Assembly: GCF_000003815.2 (NCBI RefSeq)
Contig: NC_049982.1
Span: forward strand, 28,804,277-28,868,276
Length of the DNA: 64,000 nucleotides
Source: Branchiostoma floridae
Lineage: Eukaryota > Chordata > Leptocardii > Amphioxiformes > Branchiostomatidae
Direction: 5' to 3'
The position numbers and the translations under genes are program-made. This document shows, one piece after another, positions 25,001-35,492 of this stretch. Under the pieces are notes generated by a model. It worked only from the letters and a program-made list of their open reading frames with translations. It made no database searches and was not told where the DNA came from. Position 1 is the stretch's first letter. Each line of letters starts with the position of its first letter.

Positions 25001-28000
25001 TTTCAGTTTTACTTTATTAAATCTGTTGTATAACTAGAGTTTAGGCTAAAAAAAAGAAGCTTTAAAAAAGATAATCCCTACAACGGACCCTAATTAGTAA
25101 TTTGTTTTCAGACTGAAACAGGAAACGCAACATTTTTTTCCCTAGGCCTTAGTCAATATGGCAAGGCGCATTAAACAAGTCTTGTCAGATTTTACATTAA
25201 TCAAAAGACCCCCTTCTAAACAATGGTTTTATCATGAAACCAACAACCACATTTTGCAGTCCCAATGGAGCATTCACACTGCAATCAACCAAAATTTATG
25301 ACAATTGCACCATACACAAGGCTGAAATTATTTTATTTTTATTTATCAGTCTTGTAGGCTGGTCCCTTCAGTTGTCAACAACTGATTTCCAAGGGAGCCC
25401 TGCAACAAATCAGTCAACATAAACTTAACAATTTATATAAAATAAAACACGAATAATCAAATATAGGGAAAACAGCTTATGTAGTAGACTCAAAATCAAA
25501 CACTACCAACTCAAAATGATTCATCTAAATCAGTGAAGCATATTAATTAATATTGTCCAAACTACAAATTGGACCAGTAGAAATTTTAACATAAGAAAAC
25601 CTCTTGGGGTAAGACAACATGGGAGTTTCATACTAGTGCATAACTATGACAGGGTTCTCCCCAGAATTTTTTAGCATAGTGGAGGGGCTGGCAAATATAA
25701 CCCGCACCAACGCGCTGCACTTTCATGAAAATGGGTTCATTTGGCAATGACAGGGGGTGTCAAATACTACAAGTATAATATATTGTTGTGATTCCTTTGT
25801 TGTGAAGTGGCAAAACGACTATTGTTTTGATCATTGCTCATTCACAAGTTTTTGCAGACAATGCTGACTGGAAAAGTGATGCCACTTGGCACAAAAATCT
25901 GTGAATTGTCATTAATTTTGGCAAAACTAACAAAGAAAATAGGGAAGAAACACACTAAATTTGAAAAATAGTATAGTGGAGCTGGCTGAGAGTATAGTAG
26001 AGGGCCTCCCTTATTCCACTCTCTGGGGAGAACCCTGTATGAGCACCTCTTTTAGATATGTTTCTTTTAACCACAGTGTGTATTGTGCAAACGTTATTTA
26101 TGTTTTTTCCAGCCAAGAGATGCAGTCGTCTCAGCCACTGTCCCTCACCAACCACTTTTTATCAGTATGATTGGTAATTAAGACCAGGTTTGACTGCAGT
26201 TTACATTAAGGTTGAATAGTAAGCAGTGACATTTCTTCATTCTTTTTCTCAGGCAGTGCAAATAAGGGCCGTATGAAGACGGTGACTCGTGTGCAGCCCC
26301 CCGTATCAGGCAGGTTTGATGTGCTGTTGAAGTGTGTGAAGTCTCCTGGACTCTTCTACTGCCAGCTGACTGAACCCTCAGGTGAGACCCAACACTACTG
26401 TGAAACTGCCATGTGATACCAAATAGATGCATTAGTGCATCCTCGCCTTTCTTGCACACCTACATGTAAGTGATAACGTGTTACACTGTGAAGGGCTTAA
26501 TTGGCCTCCTACCTTAGAGCTTGTGGCCGTACACCTCTTGTTAGAAAGAACCATTTCCTTTTCCTGAGTCACCAATAGGAACTCAGGATTCTGACTCACT
26601 TTGAAAATCCACCCAATAGGAGCTCAGGATTCTTAATTACTATGAAAATCCATCCAATAGGAACTCAGGATTCTCAATCACTATGAAAATCCATCCAATA
26701 GGAGCTCAGCATTCTTGATCACTATGAAAATCCATCCAATAGGAGCTCAGGATTCTTGATCACTATGAAAATCCATCCAATAGGAGCTCAGGATTCTTGA
26801 TCACTATGAAAATCCATCCAATAGGAGCTTGAGATTCTCAATCATGGCATTCATCACCATGGTAACAGACAGTTCTCAGTCTGACAATAATTGGTCTGTG
26901 TTAACACATTATGCATAAATAAAAAAAATAGAATGTTTCAAAAGTCTCATGACTTCGAGATTCGAGCCCATAACACTGAGGAAGCCACACGGCGAAACAT
27001 TGTTGTGTGTCGGTTCGAATAAAGTTCCTAAACGGGGAACATGCGGCTCCAGTGTCTTTTCTGAAGATGTGGCGTAAGTGTGAACGGTTGGCTGAGGTCT
27101 CCTTCTCCACATATATCATGACTTCGAGATGTTCGCCATTAAGGTTCTAGGGACCTGACCAGTTGAAGGCTGCTAGAACCATGATTAAGTCAGGCAAACC
27201 AAGTGACAAATATGACCAGCAAAGGTTAAGATAAAGATGGATTAGCCAAACATTGGCGATGCCTTAAGATTCTGTATCATTGTTTTCAGGTGTGCAACAG
27301 CTGCAGGTGTTGTTGAATGACATTACTCACCACTGCCAAGCCCAGCCCATGGACCCGGCATACATCCCAGACATAGGGGAAATCTGCTGTGTAAATTCTC
27401 CTAATGGTAGGGAGGACAAATTTGCAACTGTATTTGTCTAGTACACATGTATCTCAATGAACTGCATCAAAATGTAATAGGAAGTTGTGCCAACCTAATG
27501 AATTTGTGACAAGTTTCTCTTCCAGTCACACTGGTAGTTGCTGTGTGTAAAGCCTAGATGAGCAGGTTATTTATAATCACAGTGCTGCCACTGAATTGAA
27601 AAGCAATGTACAATAATTGAAAATACCCTGAGAAGAGACTTGCACTGATAAAAGGATGTTCATTTATATTATCCTTTGTACAACAAGGGGAGATAAAGTT
27701 TTCTTTTCTTAAAAGTTTTTCCCCGGACGAGACAGTCGCTCGAGACTTGAGAGTGCACAGCCACAAATTTAGTGTGCTTCCATATAACCCCTTAGCTTTT
27801 AATTTAGGGATTGACTTTGAAGGTTTACTGATCCATAGGAGAAGAGAATTCAGCAACATTTAGCAAATGGTAAGATAAGGCCATACCAATTTAATTTCTT
27901 GGCTCTCGGATTTTTTCAGAAAAAAAGTTGAAGCGACAGGGCGAAAAAAAAAAAAAAAATTGCAACAAGCCTGGATTCAGGTCCAGAGGTTCGGGTTGGA

Positions 28001-29576
28001 AATTGCGGATCTGAAACCATGGTATATGTGTGGCAGACTACTTATCCATTTAAAATTACATGAAAAATTTGCATGTAGGCATACAGGCAAGTCCAGTACT
28101 TGTTTTTAGAAGTTCTGTTAAACTGAGCCGAAGTTTATCCAGCAACTTGTATTACTGGTACCTCATGGTCCTGGCAAATTCAATTTTTTATTTTTTTTTG
28201 AAATTGGGAAAAATAGAAGCGGCGATTCCGAGAACAAACAAACTAAATTGGTATGGCCTAAGTATAAAGTGTTTTTTTTCTCTGTAGGTAGGACCTGGCT
28301 GAGGGCTCAGGTCCAGGAGCACCGTTTGTCCAACAAAGTCCAGATTGAGTGTGTGGACATCGGCAAGCAGGTCCAAGTGAGCCAGACCAGGCTGCGGCCG
28401 GCACTCCCCCAGCACACTGACCTGCCTCTGCAGGTCTTCAAGGCCAGTCTGGCCGGAGTGGTCCCCGTCCATGGCGGGGAGTGGTCCAAGAACTCTGCAG
28501 ATTTCCTGTCCAAGTATGTGGACAGTCAGAGACTCACAGCAGAAGTTGTAGCACAAGAAGGTACTAGACTTCTTTGTCTTTACCTCCAGGGCAGGGGAAC
28601 TGTTTCTGTCTCTGTTGGCATGTGTTGATAGTTACTGATGTTGTGAGCAGATATGTTGATTTTGGACCCCTAATGGTGTGTTCAGGTACTGCAGGATTAT
28701 AGACCAACACCCCCATCTTGAAAGTAATGCATTGCAGCTCATTATATACCCATAGCTGTTCCCTGTCAATAGCTAGCATTTTTTTAGATACAAGGTCTTG
28801 TTTGTGTTCTGCATAAATATTCACTTAGATCCTGGTCTTTTCTTTTGTATAAAGTGCCTGCCACACATATCAATAGCATAGTATGAGGGGGGTGGCATAG
28901 TTGGAGGGGGGTGGCAAGGTCTTAGGTTGGATTTACCTATTGGTCTTCAAAAGTTTCGCCAGTCAACTATAAATTTTTTAAAAACCTAAGTAGGGAAGAT
29001 CATATTATACTTGGATACAGTCAATGGAATGGAGTCGAGCTAGGATTGGACGAATTTCCTATGACAACACCAACACACATGGAGACATGAGAAAGTACAA
29101 TTATCATTTCAAGCTGACATCACATAGTAAAAGACCAATTTTGATGACTGTCCCTTTTTCTGCAAAACTAAGCCAACAACTGTTTTTCAGGCGATCTTTA
29201 TTTCCTACACTTGTGGGATCGTACGAGTGGGCAGGAGGTCAGCCTGTCCCAGATGCTGTCCGAGGAGGGACTGGCACACCTGGAGCCACTGACCCCCGAG
29301 GGGAGCCCCCCTCCCTCTCGTAAGCGCAAGCCGCCACCCATCCATCCCTCTCCAACACAGAACGGGCACATCCGTACCCCAAGCCCGATACAGGTCATCC
29401 AGAATGGTGGTGTAGAGAGAGCCAGCAGCCTCAAAGCTCCCCCTGCAGCAGCTGTTGGTACTGCAAGCGTGGAAAACATCTTGCAGGAGATGAAGGAGAT
29501 AATGGCTCAACAGGCACAGGAGATATCAGAGCTTCGCAGGATGGTGCAACAGCTGCTACATGCACAAACAAGATAA
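10051..29576 (+). CDS. TDRD1-like: RRM-MYND-multi-Tudor protein, TDRD1/Vreteno-like (22 exons, complete)
   Basis: Likely a germline scaffold that binds dimethyl-arginine tails of Piwi proteins in nuage. Coding exons: 10051-10055, 11060-11197, 11727-11799, 12140-12231, 13040-13157, 13330-13400, 14399-15089, 15457-15617, 16443-16542, 16709-16837, 20399-20548, 21092-21268, 21455-21620, 22132-22271, 22505-22621, 23025-23226, 23606-23749, 24370-24627, 26253-26381, 27290-27406, 28288-28560, 29191-29576. All phases agree, giving 1278 residues. RRM: about 62-140 (RNP2 LYVSGI, RNP1 YGFVEM). A Ser/Arg/Pro-rich linker follows. MYND finger: 409-444 (CVLC...CSTC...CSRDC...HKNHC). Tudor cores: about 578-625 (WYRA, VDFGN), 779-827 (WYRA, LDYGN) and 1050-1098 (VDIGK; cage residues lost). 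A C-terminal helix lies at about 1235-1278. The exon ending at 16837 uses a GC donor. The start is only ATGAG before the first intron. RRM plus MYND plus Tudor matches insect Vreteno; MYND plus several Tudors matches vertebrate TDRD1. Confidence 0.9.
12785..12975 (-). mobile_element. 3' end of a non-LTR (LINE) retroelement, degenerate
   Basis: On the minus strand this reads RKELCNRPESAYRCALCGKD then CHSRIGLFSHSRRC. That CxxC...C-x-SRIGL-xSH-xRxC zinc finger is typical of the C-terminus of endonuclease/reverse-transcriptase polyproteins of LINEs. It is followed by a short non-coding tail (TGGTCAATATTGACCGAAGG). It sits antisense in the intron between Tudor exons 4 and 5 and is 5' truncated. 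Confidence 0.6.
16911..17111. mobile_element. AT-rich MITE with TACTGTAAG / GACAGTA ends
   Basis: It runs from TACTGTAAGTTCATTTATTT to AGATTGACAGTA and includes GGTTTTCATGGTG and GTGAAAGTAAAACCACATGC segments. It lies in the large Tudor intron. Confidence 0.45.
17270..20350. mobile_element. 3.08-kb element with terminal repeats and a very long internal inverted repeat
   Basis: The ends are TACAGTGAAACTTGTTTAAG (left) and the complement of TACAGTGAAACTTGTATAAG (right). Inside, about 18700-19365 pairs with about 19595-20245 in inverted orientation, at roughly 90% by eye, around a loop of about 230 bp. Matching landmarks include AAACGTGTCTACAGGG and its complement, CCGCGCGGCGA and its complement, and GATCGCTACATATCGAAC and its complement. 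No transposase ORF is seen, so it is non-autonomous. It occupies most of the GC-AG intron of the Tudor gene and would form a long hairpin in the pre-mRNA. Confidence 0.75.
20612..20702. repeat. (CA)n microsatellite
   Basis: About 90 bp of CA dinucleotides with CAAA and CATA interruptions, in the intron after Tudor exon 11. Confidence 0.95.
23775..23944. mobile_element. Hairpin MITE family F (TCTCCAAACAGACC ends)
   Basis: The left end is AATCTCCAAACAGACCCTAC; the right end is GGGATCCGCTTGGAGATT. Inner GCATCAAACTGGC / GCCAGCTTTTGAT are also inverted. A cleaner copy is at 50184-50340. It lies in the intron after Tudor exon 17. Confidence 0.5.
23997..24215. mobile_element. AT-rich MITE with TACTGTAAATT / GATTTACAGTA ends
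   Basis: It starts TACTGTAAATTCAATTAC and ends AAATTTCAAGATTTACAGTA. It has the same end type as the copies at 7964 and 16911, and is intronic. Confidence 0.5.
24744..25152. mobile_element. MITE family E copy
   Basis: The ends are TTAGGAAAAAAAATGTTTTG and CATTTTTTTCCCTAGGCCTT, with inner TTTCCTGTTTCCC / CTGAAACAGGAAAC. The interior is clearly collinear with 5403-5777 (ATTCAGCCTGCTTCC, CTTGTCCTATCTAAT). Confidence 0.7.
25650..26037. mobile_element. MITE with CAGGGTTCT ends and 5-bp target duplication (second copy)
   Basis: It is the reverse complement of 7216-7607 along nearly its whole length. It is flanked by TATGA direct repeats at 25645-25649 and 26038-26042. It lies in the intron before Tudor exon 19. 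Confidence 0.8.
26572..26843. repeat. 41-bp minisatellite, about 7 units
   Basis: The unit starts CCAATAGGAGCTCAGGATTC and ends CACTATGAAAATCCAT. The central units are almost identical and the outer units more diverged. It is intronic in the Tudor gene. Confidence 0.9.
26962..27115 (+). mobile_element. 154-bp retroelement insertion with 15-bp target duplication and hammerhead-like core
   Basis: The insert is flanked by identical TCATGACTTCGAGAT (26947-26961 and 27116-27130). It contains CTGAGGA, a short GCC/GGC hairpin, GAAAC and then GTC. The segments flanking this core, ATTCGAGCC and GGTTCGAAT, pair at 8 of 9 positions. After an AATAAAG, the stretch AAACGGGGAACATGCGGCTC is homologous to the minus-strand copy near 57690. 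It is probably a short, possibly Penelope-like or ribozyme-bearing, non-autonomous element. Confidence 0.5.
27876..28260. mobile_element. MITE family B copy just upstream of a Tudor exon
   Basis: The terminal repeats are TAAGGCCATACCAATTTAAT and AACTAAATTGGTATGGCCTA. Its right end lies 27 bp before the exon starting at 28288, within the likely branch-point and polypyrimidine region. Confidence 0.75.
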
Positions 29577-29620
29577 GCTGAACGTGTATGGAGATGTGAC
29601 AAGACTGGTTGTCGGTAAGC

Positions 29621-29959
29621 AGGGCTCTAGCCAGCTCGAAATTTTTTTCCGTCAGCCAATTCCCATTGTCGCAAAAACCGCAAAAATTAAGTTAGAAAGA
29701 CAGAACTGAGACCTTGAAAAATGGGTTTTAATGAGATTATCCTATGCGAAAGGGCGCCGACACACTAAGTGAACAATCATAACAATAGCAAAACAAACTG
29801 TGTGTGGCTTTTACGGCCGTGGACAGCGTCCCCAAGCCGCCTGTAGCTTCCACCAAGAATTTTTGTCCGTCAAGGTTGACGGATTGGTTTAAAAAGTTTT
29901 CCGTCACACACAGCAAATTTCCGTCAATTGACGGAAAAACGGACGCTGGCTAGAGCCCT
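29621..29959. mobile_element. hAT-like MITE in the 3' UTR
   Basis: The ends are AGGGCTCTAGCCAGC and GCTGGCTAGAGCCCT. The flanks GTCGGTAAGC (29611-29620) and GTTGGTAAGC (29960-29969) match at 9 of 10 positions and look like an imperfect target duplication. Inner TTTTTTCCGTCA / TGACGGAAAAA repeats are also present. Confidence 0.7.
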
Positions 29960-30779
29960 GTTGGTAAGCATCTTCCAACAGTTCAGAGAGTGACATATCA
30001 TGAAGAAGGTAACAGTGAAGAAAAGTATGATACAAAAAAGTTACAGTTTAGTGAAAGTTTTGTACCCAAAGTTCTTTTTAGTTCTTCTCTATCTGTCTGT
30101 ATACTGAAATTCGAAGTTATGATACAGGTAAGTTAGTTTATTTGGGATGGTATCTCCCTTATATTAGGTCTACAAATCTAAGTATACAGTGACAGATTAC
30201 TTTTTGTAGATTAGTTTCTTTTTTTTAAGTGTTTTGTTTAGGATTAACGGTAAAGCCCCCTGATAGTGAAAGCCCTGATGACATGGAACGTCCTGGTAGT
30301 GAAATGTCTGGAAACCTTCCAGGTTCACAATGGCATGATAAGGGCCAATGATCAGGGCATTGTGGGTGATACTGGTACATGCCAAGGTTCCGTAGATCAT
30401 GTTATGTGTGTTGTAGAGAAGATATGTTGTTGAGAAAGGCACAGTGTCAATCAAGGTATCAAAGTATGTGGAAAGTATAACAGTGCATATACTAGTATGT
30501 GAAAAGTTTTGTCATATTTTTTTTTTGTTAAACGCAAAAGACTTTATATTTGATAACGCATGATGAGTGATGCCAAACTCTGCCAAAAGCTCAGGACAAA
30601 AGATTGAAACCTTTAGTTTTAAGTATATTTTTGTATTTCAACATATATATAAGGTTAGACATCAGGAGATGATGTTGTAAGGACTTTCTGTTGCCCAAAG
30701 ACTTTTTTGTACTCAGGAAATAAGTGTTGTTATTGATATGAGAAAAAGCATCTTGGACCCATCGCATCTCTTAAGGGTT

Positions 30780-31790
30780 CTAAATTCTGAAAAAGGTGAA
30801 GGTATCGCATACTGGAAGGATAATAGATGATGATGATGATGATGGTGTTGTGATATGTGCTGAATGTTGACAAGCTATCAGATACTACAAGGATAGTTGA
30901 TGATAGAAAAGGTATTGTGATAATGACTTCCTATGCCAAGTTGCAAGAAGATTTTGGACAGGACTGTCTGTGATTGATGATAAAGGTGAAGGTATTGTGA
31001 TAATGATGCTCTCTACTGAATTGCCAGAAGGTTGGACAGTCTTATCGAATACAACAAGAATAGTTGATGATGGTGAAGGTATAACGACTTTCTTGGCTCA
31101 GTTGTGAAAAAGATATTGGACAGTTCTGTCTTTTTCTGTACTTGAGGGTAGTTGATAAAGGTAAAGGTGATAATGACGTTCTTCGCTGAATTGTGGCTGA
31201 TAAGCTAAAGAGTCATTATGGACAGTGCCATACACTAGCTTGATTAAACATATGATAACCTTGCATGCATTAATTTAAAAAAAAAAGGTTGCAACCATGT
31301 TGTAAAAGATGCTGATAACGAGCAAAATACATGCCATGTATTGCACACAAAAAATTAGAATTATTTGAAAACATAAACTATCTTACAAAGCCAAAGTCTT
31401 TTCCAAAGTCGAATAAGAATTTCAAAAGACAAAACTGAAAAATTTTCAATTTGTTACATGTTCTGTGTGTTCAGTTATCTATTCGACATTCCTGACCACT
31501 TAGATTTCATATTGAAGTTGATCATCTTCTTTTCTGCTCGCTCCAGAGGTTTTCATCCAATCAATATGTATGTATGGCCTAACTGATTGTCAAAGTATTG
31601 TGATGATCCTTTCTATGCTGAATTATGAAAAGCTTGAGATTGATCTTGGACTGCTATCTATTACCTTTAGGGTAACTGATGATGCATATGAGGTGCTGAA
31701 CTGTGAAAAGCTAGGGAAAGATCTCAACTGTTTCATCTAATGCCTTAAGGGTGACTAATTCTTTGTTGAATCGTGGCAACAAGAGAGATA
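30780..31790 (+). repeat. Degenerate tandem repeat in the Tudor 3' UTR
   Basis: Variants of GGTGAAGGTATTGTGATAAT recur about every 80-115 bp (about 30791, 30907, 30986, 31072, 31160, 31595). They are followed each time by a CTGAATTGTG...AAG...GGACAGT-like block. The units are strongly diverged. Confidence 0.55.
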
Positions 31791-32795
31791 GTGGACACGT
31801 TCAAGCTTAAAATGGACAAATCATGTTGAAAAGATTTCAGCTTGTACTACCTTATTCCTTAATGAACTTTTGTTTATTTAGTGGTGAGTTTTTTGCTTCC
31901 CAAGATGTAGATTTTTTCCCACTTATTTGTACATCGTTACACTGCTAGGTTATTAGTGGCACAATAGGCTTAGTAATGTTCTGTTCTTGTGTTTATCTCC
32001 AAGAAAGGGAAACATTGTATTTGCTCTGTTCCAGTGCTAGATTGTTTGTTACAAAGAAGTCATATGAAGCTGTTGGTAGATTTTCTATCTATTTTGATTG
32101 TAATTAGGCCCTTTTGGTCTATGAAACATTATTTCATTGGGGCATATTATCAGTATGTTTTAAAACCTTTTCCTTTTGGCTTTACATACAAGCTTGTTCT
32201 TTGAATTTGTGTTTTTTTTTTGCCCATGGGTAGCTTCCTTTCAAAGTAGAATTTTTTGTGTGCACATCACAGCTAAAGAATAGAGTTAGAGATGGATTTT
32301 GATGTCCATCAATGTCACATTTCAAAGGTAAACTGCCTCAAGTAGCACCTTTAGTTACAGAAGCAGAACTGATTAGATGGACTCCTCTATAACTATTGTA
32401 TGTTCTATATATTTGATGCTTAGTACTCATGTAGTCTTTCGATTGCTTAAATGAACACCAAAGTTGTTTTACAGCAAGCTACATTCATTACATTTCCCAG
32501 TACCGTCATTGGAAGCAGTGTGTATTGTTATGTTCTTGACGCCCAGAGATACAAACACTATTAGCGTCCCCTGCTGTAGGAGCTTAGTGGGGCACCTGCA
32601 AACAAAGTGTTGAGATACACGATGTTTACTGACAAAGTAATAAGTCATGTTTACGACCTATGTGGAACAGAAGTATACTGTGTCATCCGTCCAAATAGTT
32701 TCTATTACTATCTTAAGTGTGAAATGTTCCGAGTTGCACCACTGTTGTTCTTACCATATTGTAGGCATGGTACAGAATGTTCATAGACTAATAAA

Positions 32796-33420
32796 TTACT
32801 TAAGTTTGTTTGGGAAAATGAGTTAATACGCTGTGGTGTGGTGTTTGGGTTTTATTTCAGCATCTCTGCAATTGGGAAGAAATATTAAGTTAAAATTTAA
32901 AGTTTCCTAGTTTGTCCTCATACAATGACCATTCGTGCGTAGATCTACCAAAGCAAACTGTATAGTCATGTACTGTACCTGTACACCCATCATCATTATG
33001 CTAATTTGCGTAAATTATGTAAGGTAGCACCATTCGGGCGTCAATCTAACTATATAGTCAAATCTGCCTGTACTCCCACGACCACCATACGACTTCACCC
33101 ATATTTTAAAGATTTATCAGCGTTTATGCAAATTAGCTCATTTGCATAAATTATGTAAACTAGAGTCAGATCTACCTGTACGCCCACGACCACCATACGG
33201 CTTCACACAGCTGACCTTTTTTAAAGATTTAATATCGATTATGCAAATTGAGGTGATGCAAATTAGCTCATTTGCATAAGTTATGTTAGACAAGAATGGT
33301 CACTATCTCTATGTACATCAAACTTGACAAGAACGTATTTCATTACAGGCGATAAGGTATCCATGATATGATATAACTTTACTTTCTTTTTCCAATACCT
33401 ACCAACGTACCACACACTGA
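32796..33420. repeat. Two diverged about 130-bp repeats (TTTGCATAAATTATGTAA)
   Basis: Both units contain CTGTACxCCCACGACCACCA, CTTCAC, AAAGATTTA and GCAAATTAGCTCATTTGCAT. They lie at about 33050-33165 and 33170-33290. The rest of this stretch shows nothing I can name. Confidence 0.6.
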
Positions 33421-33622
33421 AAATGCAGAATTCTTCACGGTGGATTAATGTTCGCGGTTTTCGCGGTGACCACTTCACCACGAATATAAAACCACCGCGA
33501 ACATTTTTCTATTATGGTATTAGACTGCAGTCTATGGTTATACCGAGAACCGAAAACCACCGCGAAAAGTCCTTTTCCCGCTACCGTGAAATTAAATCCC
33601 CGTGAACTTAAATGCATTTACA
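33421..33622. mobile_element. MITE of the TACTGTAAATGCATTTA family, good copy
   Basis: It reads AAATGCAGAATTCTTCACGG ... ACCACCGCGAACATTTTTCT ... ACCACCGCGAAAAGTCC ... CTTAAATGCATTTACAG. This is the reverse orientation of the copies at 1336 and 4744. Confidence 0.7.
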
Positions 33623-34511
33623 GACAATACAGTACCATCAAGATCCTTCCACATCTTCTTGAGTAATGAAGTTCCCAAACACTCGCACGTACGTACAAAT
33701 AGCCAATATCCTTAGCGAATGTGATGAAAAAGCATGCATGAAACAAATCCATTAATGGACAATGTAGTCTTTACATAGTGCCCTGTCCCAAATGTGCTCG
33801 TAAGCCTGATAATGGTACCAAAATATCTTCAAAACTTGCTTTTGCTACCATCAGTTTTCTAACATAATCTCCAGGTACTGTACCAAATCCAAGGGGTGCA
33901 TTTTATTTCAACTAGTGTAATAAAAAAAACATTGTTGAACGTCCTATAGGTACTACAAAAATCCACTTACTTCTGCTTTCAAACACGCGTCGGGAATTGT
34001 CCATGTATGAAAGCTTATTGCAAATCTGATTTTCCCTTTGCTATTGGAGCCTAATAACACTCTTTCCATCAAAGCTTTGTGATTCGCTGAGCTTGAGGCC
34101 CCAAAACTCTGTCTCAGATATATCAAAAAAGAGACAGGAAGGACCCAGCTTTGAGGTAAAACTTTTGATGAAGAGAGAACGTGGCTTTAGATTTATCAGA
34201 ATCTTGCAATACTCTTCACTGAAGCTAAGAATAGCAACTTAAAAGGCAAGACCATAGGGATGACATTACAGGCATTTCGAGCCGGAAATTTGCTGGTCTG
34301 AAATAATTAAGTGGTCTTTGAAGAAGATGACTTTGGAATGCGTAAGGCCTTGCTGATTTGAATCTATGGGGTCTTGCGAGCGTGTGAAAAAAAGTTTGCC
34401 TTCATTATGAATGAAGTGGCCAGAAATTAATGACTCAACACACAGAAGTATGGATTCTTCACATCTTCTATGACTTTTGATTGGCGTTCACAATTCTGCG
34501 TCTTTCACATT
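33623..34511. other. Intergenic, no gene seen
   Basis: No coding exon, RNA gene or recognised repeat. Confidence 0.5.
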
Positions 34512-34913
34512 AGTATCATCCTCCTACGCACGGACATCATACAGCCAAACTGCACATACAGCAGGGTTGAACAAGTTTTCTAAAATCCACTTGTCCTATC
34601 GGGCCGAACCAATTTTTCACTTGCCCAAAATTCAAATGTCACTGTTACTAGTATATGCATTTTCACTTCCAGCAATGGAATTCTCTGTAGACAATTGCTT
34701 GATGTCATGACTGTAAAAAGTAACAAGTATATCAAAATTGCACTAAAATCAATGGAAAAATCTTACTTGCCCGATCGGACAAGTGGGGTAGGACATGCAC
34801 TTGCCCGAACAGCACTTTCACTTGCCCTGGACAATAGGGCTAGTGGACTTGTTTATCCCTGTACAGACAGGCAGTTTGGCTGTTGGATGTCCCTACGTAG
34901 GAGGATGATTAGT
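34512..34913. mobile_element. Palindromic MITE interrupted by a second MITE (inner element 34562-34861)
   Basis: The outer arms ATCATCCTCCTACG...CAGCCAAACTGC (left) and GCAGTTTGGCTG...CGTAGGAGGATGAT (right, approximate) form an inverted pair. Between them lies an element with CAGGGTTGAACAAG / ACAAGTTTATCCCTG-like ends. It is flanked by exact TACAG repeats (34557-34561 and 34862-34866). This is the same 5-bp duplication and CAGGG terminus as the elements at 7216 and 25650. Confidence 0.7.
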
Positions 34914-34999
34914 ATACGTTTTCCACAATTTCTTTTGGGGGGGGGGGGGGGGGGTTATTTAAGTTTGCTCCTATCGCTGCTGCTTTGCAAGATTTATAG

Positions 35000-35492
35000 T
35001 AAGGCCACAGCAAGTATATTTTGCGGATGATATCAGTACCATCATTAATTTTCGCCTGATTTCAGAAACAAAATCTCCTCTTTGGGGATGGTCAGATTGA
35101 CCAAAACAGGCAAACACGTGGTGTTGTAACCTAATAATCATACTTGTAGAAGTGACACTAGGGATATTGAATTGACTATAGTTGCAGAAGTGAAACTTAT
35201 TCTGAAAGTGCCACCAAATGGAAGTCATGAATGTAGTTGCCAGCTTGGTAAGTGATACCAGTGTACCGCACTCTTGTCACTTTTACTACACGTATAGTAT
35301 ACTAGTCAAGACAGGAATGAATGCCTTGTTAGTTGTGATGCCACGTTTTGTCACTTCAAATCTTGTTACGCCGATTATTGCGTCTATTTTGAAAATTTAG
35401 CCGTTTTTCCCCATCTTTTTTTTTTCGCTATGTCATTTTTTTGCACTCTGCACAGAATGTCATCGTCCATAAAATTCACTTGCTGTGGCCTA
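35000..35492. mobile_element. MITE family A copy
   Basis: The ends are TAAGGCCACAGCAAGTATAT and AAATTCACTTGCTGTGGCCT. The interior is collinear with 9123-9679. A run of G (about 34937-34954) lies just outside. Confidence 0.75.

Larger units (their letters stand above)
29577..32795 (+). other. Probable long 3' UTR of the Tudor gene
   Basis: After the TAA at 29574-29576 the first canonical AATAAA I see is at 32790-32795. No further splice-flanked coding exon is seen in between, so a 3' UTR of up to 3.2 kb is likely, unless a weaker upstream signal is used. Confidence 0.45.

Noticed and set aside
26572-26843. Possible CRISPR-like repeat array
   Set aside because: Units are contiguous 41-bp tandem repeats without unique spacers, in a eukaryotic intron.
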